NCBI GenBank assembly: GCA_016508695.1
Contig: VNKQ01000006.1
Coordinates: forward strand, 744,001-808,000
Source: Hyphodiscus hymeniophilus
Lineage: Eukaryota; Ascomycota; Leotiomycetes; Helotiales; Hyphodiscaceae
DNA length: 64,000 bases
Direction of reading: 5' to 3'
Shown: one piece after another, positions 22,301 through 33,915 of the stretch
Position numbering within the stretch: position 1 is the stretch's first letter
Layout of the letters: each line of letters starts with the position of its first letter
The notes under the pieces: generated by a model
Database searches by the model: none
What the model saw: the letters and a program-made list of their open reading frames with translations, nothing else
What the model was told of the DNA's origin: nothing
Translations under genes and position numbers: made by a program

Positions 22301-24567
22301 TCATTGAAAACTCTGTGCAAACCAGCGGTCGCCAGATTCGCCCGCTGCTTCATCTCGCTCGGCAAGTTTGAGGATAAGTTCCCCCAGAAGACCGTTCGCC
22401 CATCCAAACCATGCTCGGCTCCAGTCATATTCATTCCAGGCGTTAACGCTCTCATGCACGACTCCCTTGCCTGTCGTTGAGTCTAGTACCATCTGGAGCT
22501 GTCCATTGACCTCTTCTTGCATCATATCGTGTGCTTTCTCCCCTCGTGCACGGATGCAGAGAGGGCTGTGAGTGCAGTCACGATTGCAGCCATTGGCCAT
22601 CCTTTTCCTGGCCCGAGATGTGGACCCCCCACTGCGTTCAGGACAGGGCCACGCATGAAATAGGGGTTTGCTGAGCTGAGGGCAAAATTCCGAGTGTTTC
22701 TGTATACGACGTCGTAGTTCCTCGCTTCTCCACCTTCGGCGGGTGGTGGAAGGGGGAAGGAAGAGTGCGAGAAATTGAACAGCGGCATCGAGAGGAGGGA
22801 GGGGATGTTCGCTGGTCCGAAATCAGCACGTTGCGACTGCAAGACTGCTGAAAGGAGCGGGGTAAAGAAGCACTAACCATCGTCCATTAAGTTCTGTCCG
22901 CCATATCCATCAACCTCATAAGCAAAAATGTCGCCAAAGTCTCGATGATGAACAATCGCATCCCTGTCAATTCCCCTACGAATCCCATATGCGAAATCGC
23001 GCATCACAGTCGTCAAATTCTCCGCTTTTGCATCGTCAAGCTTCTCCATAATGAATGAAGCTTCCTCGAGGTACTTTGCCCACATCATGTTTGCAGGTAC
23101 AAGGAACTGGTAGATGCAAGCGTCGTCCGAAGGTCTGAAAGCAGTGCGCACCATGCCATTTTCCTTCGTTGGGTTTCCAAGTCCGTCATTCGTCAGCGTC
23201 TCGCTCCCGCGATTCGTCCATCCGGTAAAAGTCCAAGCAGATTTTTCCACCTTTCCTTCCTTCGAGTAAGTACCGACCCTCATGGCTCCAGCGGCATCAA
23301 CTGCAGCCTCGACAGCTGACACCCAGCTGTACCTATCGAAGAACGCTAGGTCATTCGTCCGTTGATAATAAGCGGTCGAGATTTGGAGGAAAGAAGCGAG
23401 TGAATCAAGCTCCCACTTACAATCGAAGACGAGATTAGGATTGTAAGCAGGATTGGGGTGATTGTTGTGATATGCTCCATTTTTCGTTGGCGGTATTCCT
23501 GATTCTGCGGGCGGTTGAAAGCTGTGGCAATATGGAGATATGACTATATAGCGTGCTTGGATATTGATCAGTCCACGCCATAGACTTGCAAGAGATTCCG
23601 ATTCCGAAGAAGCCACGAGCAGTGGCAAGTATGAGTTGACTTGAGAAGCCGAGTCGCGCAGCCACATAGCATCAATGTCACCCGTGATGACATATGTAAG
23701 TTCCTGGTCCGTAACCGTCTCGTTCATGGTTACAGGATCAGTCTCCACGGCGTAGCCGCGCCACTTTATCATCGTGTCCAAGGTATTGGGATAGCTGTTC
23801 TCAAAGAGCCGAAACAGATCCGGATCCTTAACAGTGTCGTTCATACGTTCAATGAGCGTCTCCATAGAGGACAGGTTGAAAGTCCGGCATTCGGGTAATG
23901 GCCTCGAGTATGGAAATTGGCGTTTGCCAGCAGAAAGCGGTTCTCGGTGTGACATCTGCAGCTGTTCGTAGCCAATGCATGTTGGCACAGTGAAATTGGA
24001 GGGTGTCAATGACATGGGTGGGATACGCATAGATGGAGCGGTAGTCAGAGAACCATTCGTTGCAGAGCTAGGTGGCATTGTGGGCATGGTTGATAAATCG
24101 TACACTGTTGGGTGGACCGGCATCGTGACTTTGCTGGAGAGTGTCGCAATCGGAGCTTTTGCCAAAGACTCTGGGAGTATAATCTCTGTTGGCCTAAACA
24201 ATTGAACCTGTGGTACTTTCTCAGGGAGTAAAGTCTCTGATGGCTTAGAACGTGGCAGAGGAGTTTCTGTCTCCTTGGAATTTTGGACATGCGGTGCTTT
24301 CTCCTGCAGCAAAATCTCTGTTGGCTTTGAACTTGGTAATACATCTTGTACTGCTTTGGAGTGTCGTGCCTTCGGTATCTTCTCTGACAGCAGGATCTCT
24401 GTTGACTGGAGGACTTGATCCACCGGGGCTCTCGTGGTTGTTGTGGAGGAAACTTGCCACGTGACCACATCCCTTGAGTCCCTACCGTAACAAGCATAGC
24501 TGAGAAAGCAAGCCAGGAAAATGGCAATCGCCAGCAGCCTCGTGCGCCTTTGCTGGAGGCGTACCAT
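22301..24567 (-). CDS. GH125 exo-alpha-1,6-mannosidase-like, 1-nt frameshift near 3' end
   Basis: Exon 1 is 24567-22878; a 66-bp intron (22877-22812) splits G|CG; the last exon is 22811-22301. The start MVRLQQRR precedes a signal-anchor helix (LLAIAIFLACFLSYACY), implying type II membrane or Golgi/secretory location. Residues ~45-150 are a Pro/Ser/Thr linker with ~27-residue imperfect repeats (TEILLxEK...). The GH125 domain starts at ~225: GDIDAMWLRDSASQVNSYLP, NLVFDCKWELDSLASF, WTNRGSETLTNDGL, FRPSDDACIYQFLVPANMMW, NPYFMRGPVLNAVGGPH, then HESVNAW and RAWFGWANGLLGEL. Between IVTALTA and EEVNGQL the frame shifts by one base near 22540. No GT-AG intron can repair it and total exon length is one base short. 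The cause is either real inactivation of the last ~80 residues or a consensus error. Confidence 0.85.
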
Positions 24568-25484
24568 GGCGAGGCAACGAACTCCTCTGCATGCCTGAAC
24601 TGTATTCGTTTGCAAGACAGAAGATGCAGAAGTAAAAAAGCAACGTGTAAGTTCGTGAATTCGCTTCAATTGTCCGGCTTGGCAAAAGCCACTCAGTGGC
24701 TTGACGAGGTAACCTTATCTGCTACCCCCTATTTTGCCGGGTGGCCGGGTCCCAGCCATCATTGCCGGCATGTTTTTGAAGACCCACAGGTACCGGGGCA
24801 TGAATTCTCAACGCCATCATTCCTCAAGAGGTGCGCGCTCATCTAGGAAACTCCATGACAGAAATGATCAGCCTTTGGTCTTCCCACCCCGTTTGATCTT
24901 CAGCAGTTATAAGGAGCTAAGATTCGGGGCACTGAAAGAATACATCCCTCAATCCGAGATCCATGGGCGACATGAATTGAGTCGTTATGAGGATATCAGC
25001 ATTCACCAGATTTGGTCTTAACCGTCGTCTCGACCAATGATGGGAAGACTATGGAACCGTGGTCTATGGGCGCACTACGCCGGTACAGCTCAACATAAGG
25101 TAGGTATCATGGGTGTATCGTCCTGATATATGAATGAGATGATTCCCCCATGGCGACAAATAGGCACAGAGTCCGAGAACTAAAGTTGCATTCGGATTGC
25201 CGGCGATCGTCTCAACCAGTAACACGGCTCATGGAATGTTTTTCCTTGCGTAGCTTCCAATTGCTAAGTAGGACTGTAGGAGTGAGACTGTAAGACTGTT
25301 GTAAGCGTCTTAGTGGCCGAGAATACGGGCATAGCGTAGGACTTTCTTACGTGGGAGCGGGTGAGACGCCGACTTCGTCAAGCGTAGACGAGGCGACCTG
25401 TTATAGAATTCCCGGCCCCCAATCCCACGTATAAAGAAGATAAACTTCCTCAAACTTTCTTCCCAGATACAAATCAAATAATTA
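24568..25484. other. divergent promoter region of GH125 and GS-like genes
   Basis: About 0.9 kb between two start codons facing away from each other. A TATAAA at 25430-25435, 50 bp before the GS-like ATG, is the only clear core element. No gene was recognised. Confidence 0.5.
25430..25435 (+). promoter_or_regulatory. TATA box of GS-like gene
   Basis: TATAAA in the context CCACGTATAAAGAAG, about 50 bp upstream of the ATG at 25485. The short distance implies a very short leader if it is used. Confidence 0.4.
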
Positions 25485-26846
25485 ATGATGGGGGATATAG
25501 CCGACAATCTCGAGCGCGGGACTCCAGCCAGCGTTCTCCACACATTCCTGGACGCCAACCCTGAAGTCGAACTCATCCAATGTAATATCATGGACTATTC
25601 AAGCGTCCTTCGAGGACGAGTTATAACCAAACATTTCGCCCTCTCACTTGCAGCAAAGAGGTCCCCAATCATGATGCAATCGCCCCTTTTGACAGCAGTC
25701 CTTGCCGATGGATCTCTGTTGATGGACGACGTCGAGATCGGATTTGACGATATGTTCCCTGACTGGAACACTTTGCGAGCTCTACCACACCAGCCAGGAC
25801 ACGCCCATGTGATGTGTTTTGTTAAAGAGAGGGGAATCTGGGATGGGAAAGGATTCCGCCGCTGTCCTCGAAGTCGACTTCTGGAATTCACCGACAACAT
25901 AAAAGCGAAACACAACTTAGATTTCCTGGTCGGTGTTGAAATCGAGTTTTTCATCATGGAAGCTTCAAAGGATGTCCTTCCTGCTGCTCCGGTCCAGACT
26001 AACCCCCACATATTTAGCCCAGCTAGTTTGCGGAATGAGTACATGCCCGTTCTTGCAGAAATCGTAAGCGCGTTGACGAAAGTGGGCATCATGGTCCGAC
26101 AGTTCCACACAGAGGGCAAATCAATGTTTGAGATTTCCACCGAGCCACTGCCTGCGCTTCAAGCCGCCGATGCTTTGATTTATAGCCAGGAGGCTATCAG
26201 GACCATCTGCTATAATCACGGCCTCCATGCAACTATGCATCCCAAGCCGTTTGAGAAGCTGGGAGGTGTTGGATCCCATATGCACTTATCCATATCATGG
26301 ACAGAGAAGGAAGAAGCATTCCTTGCGGGGCTTCTTGAAAGTTGGGCTTCGCTGGCTGCTTTTTATATGCCCAGTTTCGACAGCTATGCTCGTGTGAGGC
26401 CGGGAGAGGCGGGAGAATATGTCTGCTGGGGCATGCACAATCGGACGGCAAATATCAGGAAGATGAAAGCTGGACACTGGGAACTGCGGTCTGTTGACGG
26501 AACCGCCAATCCCTACTTGACTTTGCTGGCTATTCTCAATGCTGGAATGCTCGGATTGGAACAGGATCAGGAGTTGGTCATGAAAGATCCCGTTTTGAAA
26601 ATGTACCCTGGTATTAAGACAGAACATACGCTTGAAGAAAAAGACTACGGTCAATATGGAATCAAGGACAAGATGCCAACAAGCTTGAAAGACTCACTTG
26701 AGCTGTTGAAGAAGAACGAAACATTGTTGGAGGCGATTGGACCTGAGATCATGGATCGCTATGTCAAGGTGAAGACGAAGGAGGAGGAGAATTTCAGCAA
26801 GCTGACTCGTGCGGAAAGGATGGAGTTGAGCGTCAGGATACACTGA
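25485..26846 (+). CDS. glutamine-synthetase-fold ligase (GS-like), 453 aa
   Basis: A single uninterrupted exon; the first of two adjacent ATGs was chosen. It carries the N-terminal beta-grasp region (VELIQCNIMDYSSVLRGR) and the GS catalytic elements. These are GVEIEFFIME (first metal Glu pair), FHTEGKSMFEIS, GVGSHMHLS (metal His), NRTANIR, and HWELRSVDGTANPYL (Arg and the ANPYL signature). Length and motifs fit the GS-like group that joins glutamate to an amine (as gamma-glutamylpolyamine synthetases do) rather than the ~360-aa eukaryotic glutamine synthetase. The amine is not deducible. The stop is 89 bp before the target duplication of the transposon island, so the 3' untranslated region was probably disrupted. 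The coding sequence shows no RIP. Confidence 0.9.
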   Translation: MMGDIADNLERGTPASVLHTFLDANPEVELIQCNIMDYSSVLRGRVITKHFALSLAAKRSPIMMQSPLLTAVLADGSLLMDDVEIGFDDMFPDWNTLRALPHQPGHAHVMCFVKERGIWDGKGFRRCPRSRLLEFTDNIKAKHNLDFLVGVEIEFFIMEASKDVLPAAPVQTNPHIFSPASLRNEYMPVLAEIVSALTKVGIMVRQFHTEGKSMFEISTEPLPALQAADALIYSQEAIRTICYNHGLHATMHPKPFEKLGGVGSHMHLSISWTEKEEAFLAGLLESWASLAAFYMPSFDSYARVRPGEAGEYVCWGMHNRTANIRKMKAGHWELRSVDGTANPYLTLLAILNAGMLGLEQDQELVMKDPVLKMYPGIKTEHTLEEKDYGQYGIKDKMPTSLKDSLELLKKNETLLEAIGPEIMDRYVKVKTKEEENFSKLTRAERMELSVRIH

Positions 26847-26940
26847 TAGATTCCTTTAGCAGGGTTGTAGTAAGAAACAAATTCCTTCGCAGGCCACAAT
26901 GAGCATGACCTCGAACAATCGAGGTAAGGCCATTTCTCAT

Positions 26941-27107
26941 TGTTTGGACCACTTTCTAGCCTAATCTGGACTAGTGGGTCACGTGTACTGCAAACTAGAG
27001 TAACTTGGTTCTATCTCTATAGAATAGCTTCTTCCCTTAGACATTAATAATATTACTACGAATACTTATATAATTATAATATTATAGTAACTAAAGTACT
27101 ACTAATA
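26941..27107 (+). repeat. left LTR of outer Copia, with TSD CTCAT at 26936-26940
   Basis: Begins TGTTTGGACCAC and ends ACTACTAATA (original CA now TA). The outward ~100 bp is unmutated (CTGGACTAGTGGGTCACGTG) while the inward part is RIP-changed. Pairs base for base with 48290-48456. Confidence 0.93.
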
Positions 27108-27344
27108 CTAATTAGTAATTACAGATTAGGAGATAGTCTTATATTCGAAGAAAAAAGGAGATTTAGTACTTATAGCTAAGGCCCGTAAGAGTTCGACTTG
27201 ACTATACGTTTTTACCTCGTTTTACTAGAGAATATCGTATAAAATCAAGGCCTTCACAGGTTCGACTTGACTCGTATAAGGTATTTAAGGAATTAAGTAC
27301 CTTGATTTTGCGTTTAATACGTATTCCCACACTTAAAAACCACG

Positions 27345-27368
27345 AAAAAAAAAAAAAAAAAAAAAAAA
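27345..27368 (+). repeat. A24 homopolymer in outer Copia leader
   Basis: Twenty-four consecutive A residues, preceded by CCACG and followed by CCTTATT. It could mark the tail of a small poly(A) retroposon or be simple slippage; I found no flanking duplication. Confidence 0.7.
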
Positions 27369-27616
27369 CCTTATTCTCAAATTCACTAAATAATAACCCC
27401 TCTAAACCTTTAACTACGAACTCTATACCTATAAATACTCCGAATTAGATTAATAAAAGCTTAGAAGAACCCTAGTATTAGAATATATAAAAATATCTCT
27501 TATAAAACCTATTTATATTTATTACTTTATATAAATAGGTTACTAAATTGTATTGGGTCTCTTTATAATAATTATTATAGTTACTATTCTACTTTTCTAA
27601 AGTTTAATACTATAGA

Positions 27617-27720
27617 GGGGCAGTTCTGGGAGATCACGTTTTGCGGAAGTCACATGATATGGTGCTGGGTATACCATACAGCTGGGTTTTGTACTGGACA
27701 TCAACATCTACTAACAACCT
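27617..27720. other. RIP-sparse island inside the leader of the outer Copia
   Basis: About 100 bp rich in CA and TG dinucleotides (TTCTGGGAGATCACG, CACATGATATGGTGCTGGG, ATACAGCTGGG), in sharp contrast to the flanking DNA. It ends CATCTACTAACA, sharing CTACTAACA with the unmutated end of the outer LTR. It could be part of another LTR or a late insertion. Confidence 0.6.
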
Positions 27721-28085
27721 TTTTACTAGAACTATTACTATTATTTGAATATACATTCTTTTGAGCTTATATTAACGATTTATACTATTCGAACTAGGTT
27801 CTATAAACCTACGTCTTCAGATCTATTCGTTTCGAGTTTTTGTTATGGACGGATTCCTGTGCTTCGTATAATATTAGGATTTGGCCTTCTATAATACTTA
27901 CTAATATTAAGCTTTAATTTATCTTTTAATATTATAAACTACGATTTATTATAACCTTTATAATAGTAAGAGAAAATACTAGTATAAAGGGAGAGAATAC
28001 TAGTAAAGATAGAGACTTATATATTAATTATTAGGATAAAAAATTCGACGTTACAAAAGCAAAATAAGACGAACGTAAGAAGTAT

Positions 28086-28351
28086 TGTCACAAAATTAAG
28101 GCTTAACTGATCTTGTAGTTATAGAATATCTAATTACACTTATTGAATATTTAGTTACGTCGTATAATTACTTAAGCTTTATTTAAGTACTTATTTCGCT
28201 AAGCTCTATAAGAGTAATTTAATACTTAAGAGAAGACTTACTTCCTCTTTTTCTTTCTTTAGACTAGATAATACTTAATATACGCTTATTCGAGTAGTCT
28301 TTTCTTATAAACCCTTTCTCTTTAAAGATTAGACTAATTATCTACGCGATA
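28086..28351 (+). repeat. left LTR of inner Copia, TSD AGTAT at 28081-28085
   Basis: 266 bp, same length as the right copy. The two copies differ mainly by C/T and G/A exchanges (for example CTGATCTTGTAG versus CTAATCTTATAA), as expected if RIP hit each independently. Confidence 0.92.
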
Positions 28352-28364
28352 ATTATAAGCCCGG
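28352..28364 (+). other. primer-binding site of inner Copia, initiator-Met half-tRNA type
   Basis: The sequence immediately after the LTR is ATTATAAGCCCGG. Undoing G-to-A RIP changes gives GTTATGAGCCCGG, which is complementary to the anticodon stem-loop of initiator tRNA-Met (anticodon CAT). Priming by an internal tRNA-iMet fragment is known for copia and Ty5. The inference depends on the reversal of two RIP-type changes. Confidence 0.65.
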
Positions 28365-28699
28365 TTCGCGTAATACTTAGGGATTGTTTATTCTAAGAAG
28401 TATATTATAATATATTATTATACGAGTAAATTTAAGTATACGGCTTTGCCTACTAAAATAGACGAGCTAACTCTTACTAACTCTTTGAGAAGAATAACCC
28501 TTATATTAAGGTTTTCTCTAATTAGAACGATAACTAATTATTTGATTTATTTTATATACGATTACTTAAAAGCCTTTAAGCAAAGTATTAACTATTTTAT
28601 AGTATGTCTACCTTATATAGTATAGTAATTCTAGTCGATATTTAATTAAAGACCCGATTAAAGTAGCTAGAATAATACTTTTCTTTTTGCTATAACGTA

Positions 28700-31600
28700 A
28701 GATTACTTAGTGTTTTGGAATATATAAATCTAATAGTTCCGAGTACTCTAGTATACTCTATTCTCCCTCTAAAGGCAATAGGATTAAAACAAATAATCGA
28801 GAAGCTAAATATAGTCTACTAGCTTAAGCAAATTGAATTCGATCTTATAAAGGCAATAAAGGCAAAATAGGATCGTATTAGAATCGCAAATCGAACGCGT
28901 AGTAAGACCCTAGTAACCTTTAAAAGAACGCTCTCTACTTTAAAAGAAATAGATTCCGGACTAAAACTAGTTATTCTTTCTAAACCGACTACTATTATTG
29001 CGATATACGATAATATTCGGGGTCGATACTAAGCTTACTCCGAGTTAGTTATATAAGAGCGTAAGGAATAAGATAAACGATTATAAAATCTTCTAGTAAT
29101 CTTTAACTAAGTAAATTTATTTATCGACAAGGAAATACTACGAGTAATTAAGACTAGATTAATACTTAGTAATAATATAAGCTTATAATTACTTTTAATC
29201 GAACTTAAGAATTGTATAGCTCTAATAGAAGGAACCTCTATAGCTATAGCTTGACAAACTTACTAAGAAGTCTTAAAAGAAGGTTAGAAAAGCTCGATTA
29301 ATTGCCTTAAGTAGTTTTTAAAGTAAGAGAATATATTAATTATTACTTGCGTATATAAACTTTTAGATATCGAGCTAGGCTACCTCTTAGTTACTAATTT
29401 CTTAAAAACAATTAAAGGAATACTCTTAGAATTTACTTATAATTAAATAAGTAAAGTAATTATAACTTAAGAAATAAGAGAGGTAATTATTAATATTAAT
29501 ATCTTAGGACGACTCTTCCTAGCTTACTTATATAAGTAATTACTAAATATAAAATTAGTAAAATCTCGTTTAGTAATAACTACTCTTAGAAGTTCTTTAA
29601 GACAAGATTAATTACTAAGTTCCTTTAAATATAATTGTCTATATCTCCCGAGAGGTAAAAAGTATTTTTAAAAACTAGAGTTTTATAAACGCCTAAAAGT
29701 AGCGATTACTAGAATAACTAATTACAAGTTTAAGACTAAGCTTAGTAATCCCGAAAAAAATAAAATTAAAGATCAAGTAAAAAGCGGCTATTAGAAATAG
29801 CTAATCGAAAAGAAGAAGTAAAAGCAATACCTCGATAAGATACTAAACTCGAAGAAATAATAAAGTAAGTACTTAAATAGAGTTAACTATACAATTATTA
29901 ATTTAGACTTACTTAAAAAAGCGGGTTATAAGATTTATTCGACCTTTAATTTTCTAAAGAAACACTTACTTTCTAATAGTATACTCTTCGATAATTATAG
30001 ATTAATATACTTAGTTAATATAAAGGACTTACTTAAGCCTAATTCCTTTATTCCTTCGATTAGTAGTAATATAATCGAAGTCGGTTTAGGTACTCTCCCG
30101 ATTATTAAAAGAGGTACTCGAGTAATTAAGAATCTATTTAATAGGCTAGAAGAACCTTATATATTTAATCTTACTCTTTCGGATATAGCTATAGTTAATA
30201 GTTTTTACGTAAATATTATTTTAGAAGCTTAAATACTTAAGGCAAGGGTTTAGTTCTATAGACTTAATTGTTTATTAAGATATAAGAGTATTAATTCTAA
30301 TATTACTATACTTAATATAAAACGTAAATTTAACCTAGTTTTCTTTAAATATAAGCTATTTACCTCTTGCTTAGGTTCTCTCCTTATAATTCTAATACGT
30401 ATAAAACTAGTAATAATATACCTAACAATTAAACGATAACTAAAGAAGTCGTTTAAACGATTAAGAGACTATTTAAAACCCCGGAGCGATTTAGCTAAGC
30501 TTTGGCATTAACAAGTAGGATACCCTAGACTAAAGATCCTTAAGTCACTTGTAAAAGTAGCTAAGAATATAATTATTAAGGGAATACTAATTACATATTG
30601 CGAAGCTTATACTCTTATATTAGCTAAGAAGTAAATCTCCCGCTAAGTACTATACTTTAAATCGCCAAGACCGTTTTAGAGAATTATTTGGGATTTCTTT
30701 AATTTCCCTAGAGTATATAATAATATTAGCTAAATTCTACTAATTAAGGACGAGTTTAGTAGAAAGTATTAGGGATTTATACTTATAAAGAAACGCGGGA
30801 TTACAATTATAAATTCGATCTCTTATTTTAATATATAAGTAAAACGCTAATTTAGACTATCGATTTGTAAGATTAAGAGTAATTAAGACACTTTAATAAT
30901 CTCTCCTTTTAATATAATAGATTTTGAGTAATAGGCCAATATAAAAGGAATCGATATAGAATTAGTATTAGCTTATACTTATAAGCTTACTAATACAATC
31001 GAGAAAGCTAAGAGAGATATAATTAAGAAATCGATTAGAATAAGACTTACTACTAATCTCCCGGAAAACCTTTAGCTAGAGATATATAGAGTAGTAATTT
31101 ACTTATATACTATTCTTCTCTCTAAAGCTTATAAGTAACGCTTACTAAACAAAGTCCTATACTTATAGTTTCGGAACTACTTTAAGTAATATAATTAAGC
31201 GCTTATATAATAAGTAATAACTAATCTTAGACCTAACTAAAATAAGATCTATACTTATAGCGCTCGAGTATACGCTCTAAAGAAAGAATAATAAAAAGGC
31301 GAAAATAAAAAAGTATTTAAAGTACTTCTCTAAGCATATATTAGATACTTAATTAAATATATTACGTCTAATATATATAGGATTTAAGTGCCTTAACTTA
31401 AAAGAGTAATCGTTATAAGGGACGTAACCTTCGATAAAACTAAATTCTATATTCCTAATTAAGAGACATAAGAGTAATAGCCTTTAATAAGCGCTAAAGC
31501 TATTATTTCTTTAATTAAAGAGTATAAAATTTAGGACGCTACTAATAGAATTATTAAATATCTTTTTACGGACGAGATACCCTCTTTTAAAAGAAAAGTT

Positions 31601-33915
31601 ATAATTATATTAGAAGATCTTATACGCGAGATTCTAGGGGGTAAGCTTTTAAGTAAAGACGACGAGAGTTAGAACTCGGGAGTAAGTAGAGAAATTAGAC
31701 TTTTAACTCTTAAATAAATACTTAAGCTAGTAAACCTATAAATAGAAACTAAAAGGAGTAATAATAATTATTTATTTAAAAGAATACTTATAATTAGTAA
31801 TTATATTAATAGCGAGTTAAATAAAAGTATAGTTACTCGAGGATTAGCTTAGTTATTAAACGAGTACCCGAGTAAGAGTAAACGATTAATCCCTTAAGTA
31901 GTTATATACTAATCTAGGGAATTACTTAGCCTAGTGTAAGGCGAATTTAGCTCTAGCGATTATAAAATAGCTACGAGTAATAGTCTCTTAATAATAAAGA
32001 GTAGCCTTTTAAGTAATACCCCGATAATAAGTGTTTTAAATTATAAGATATACTAATCGGGTAAATTAGAACGATAAGCACAAAAAAATTAACGGCTTAA
32101 GTTGTAAATCGTTTCTAAAGAAAATCTAGATAAAAACGAACTAAATATATTATATATTACTTCGATATATACCTTGATCTTAAGATTAAGCTAAAAGTAG
32201 TATAATAAGTTCTTATTAACGTTTTGAAAGGACTTAAGCTATAAAGAATAAGTCTAGATAATATATATAATAATCTCTACTTTTGTTTTAGCAAATAATA
32301 CTTCGAGAAGAAAGATACTTCTAGCTTTAAAAAGAGTCTATTAAAAAGATCTTTTAAAGGTATTAAGGTTATAAAATAATCTCGAGACATACAAATATAG
32401 TAATTACTTTATTTAAGATATAAGATTAGAAATTAGGAATTTAGAGCTAAAAAACTACTAGAGACAAATTAAAGTAAGCTTAGTTAATTTAAAAGCTATT
32501 TCTTTAAAATAGGTCTTTACTTATAAAGTAAACTTAGACGATTTTGTAATTCGCTATAAGTCTCGGATTATTATTTATAGCAATCTTTAAAAAGAAGATT
32601 TAATTATTTCTATATATATTATTATACTTATTACTCGTTTGTTTCGAGTAGTTATAGCTATTATAGCTTACTTCGATCTTAAAATTAAGTAATATAACGT
32701 TATTAATACTTTTATTAATACTTTATAAAACAATAAAAGAGTATAGGTAATATACTAGCTCCCTTTAGGCTTTAAGAAAGTAGGGTTTTATATAAAGATC
32801 GACTAAGCTTTATATAGCTTGCAAGACTCCTTAGCTCTTTAGTATTAAGACTTCTTCTTAACGATTAAGTCTCTCGGGTTAATCTAAAGTAAGGAAGAGT
32901 TATACTTCTTTTATAACTATACTCGACAAATCTTTATAGTCTTTTATATAAATAATATACTAATCTTATATTATAAAAGAAATAAGTAAAAGGCATATAA
33001 GTTTATTAAGAAGCTAAAGAAGTCGTATAAGCTTCGGGACTTGGGAGATATTTAATAGTTCTTAAGTATTTATATAATTAGAGATTAGAATAATAAGACA
33101 ATCTCTTTACTTTATAATACTTATATTAAAAAGATCGCTCGAAAGTTTAATTTAGTTAGATAGAAATGTCCGTCTATACTACTTTTAGGAACTAAGCTTA
33201 TCAAAAACCTAAAGATAATAATACTAAGCTTTATTAAGGTATATTAAGAAAAAGTAAGATCGGTTCTTTATATTACGATTATAATTAAAGTAAACATTGC
33301 TTTCGCGACCTCTTAGCTCTCTTAATTCTTAATAAACCCTAGTATATAATATATAAAAGTAGTTAATTAAGTAATTAGATATCTTTAGGGAACTTAATAT
33401 CTTACTATTTAATATAAAGGAAGCTTAGAAAGCTAGTTACTAATTGTATTAAACATATTATTTATAAACGATATTAAAACTCGGTAATTATCTTACGGGT
33501 ATATAATATTCTTATTTAGAGGACTTATTACTTAGAAAGCAACTCGATAGTCGATAATATTAACGTTTATTACTTAAGTAAAGCTCTTAAGAGTAGAGTA
33601 TATAGCTAAGGAAACGATAGTATTATAATAATTTTTTAAAGAGATTAAATTCTCGCTTAAAGACTCTTAGATAATCTTTTATAATAATTAACAAATAATT
33701 AGACTAATTGTAAGGGAGAATAAGAGAATTACAACTAAGCTGCGATATATAAACATTCAAAATATATAGCTTTACTAAGAGTATAAATTTAGAATATTTA
33801 AAGTAATATACTTACTAACTAGTAAAATGCTAGTAGATAGGCTTATTAAGAATCTCCCTAAGTATAAGTTTAAGTATTTCCGAGCTTTATTAAATCTATA
33901 GGATATACGTAAAAA
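28700..33915 (+). pseudogene. inner Copia gag-pol remnant
   Basis: Read through its stops, the + strand shows Copia domains in order. A protease-like block lies near 29975. The GAG-pre-integrase motif is near 30490-30610 (LWH...GYPRLKILKSL, CEAYTLILAK). The integrase core follows to ~31300. Reverse transcriptase has YVDD changed to YINN at 32945-32956, and RNase H covers ~33300-33915 (NQQTIRLIV, RVEYIAKE, LLTSKMLVDRLIKNLP). Asp codons GAT/GAC changed to AAT and Trp/Gln codons changed to stops are typical RIP damage. The left boundary is approximate; the gag part is recognisable only by position and weak composition. Confidence 0.8.

Noticed and set aside
22500..22600. An intron to explain the GH125 frame break
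   Set aside because: Candidate GT-AG pairs are too short or leave the wrong phase, and they would remove conserved residues.
28355..28372. tRNA T-arm-like GGTTCGCG next to the inner LTR
   Set aside because: No acceptor stem or cloverleaf around it; it is explained as part of the region following the primer-binding site.
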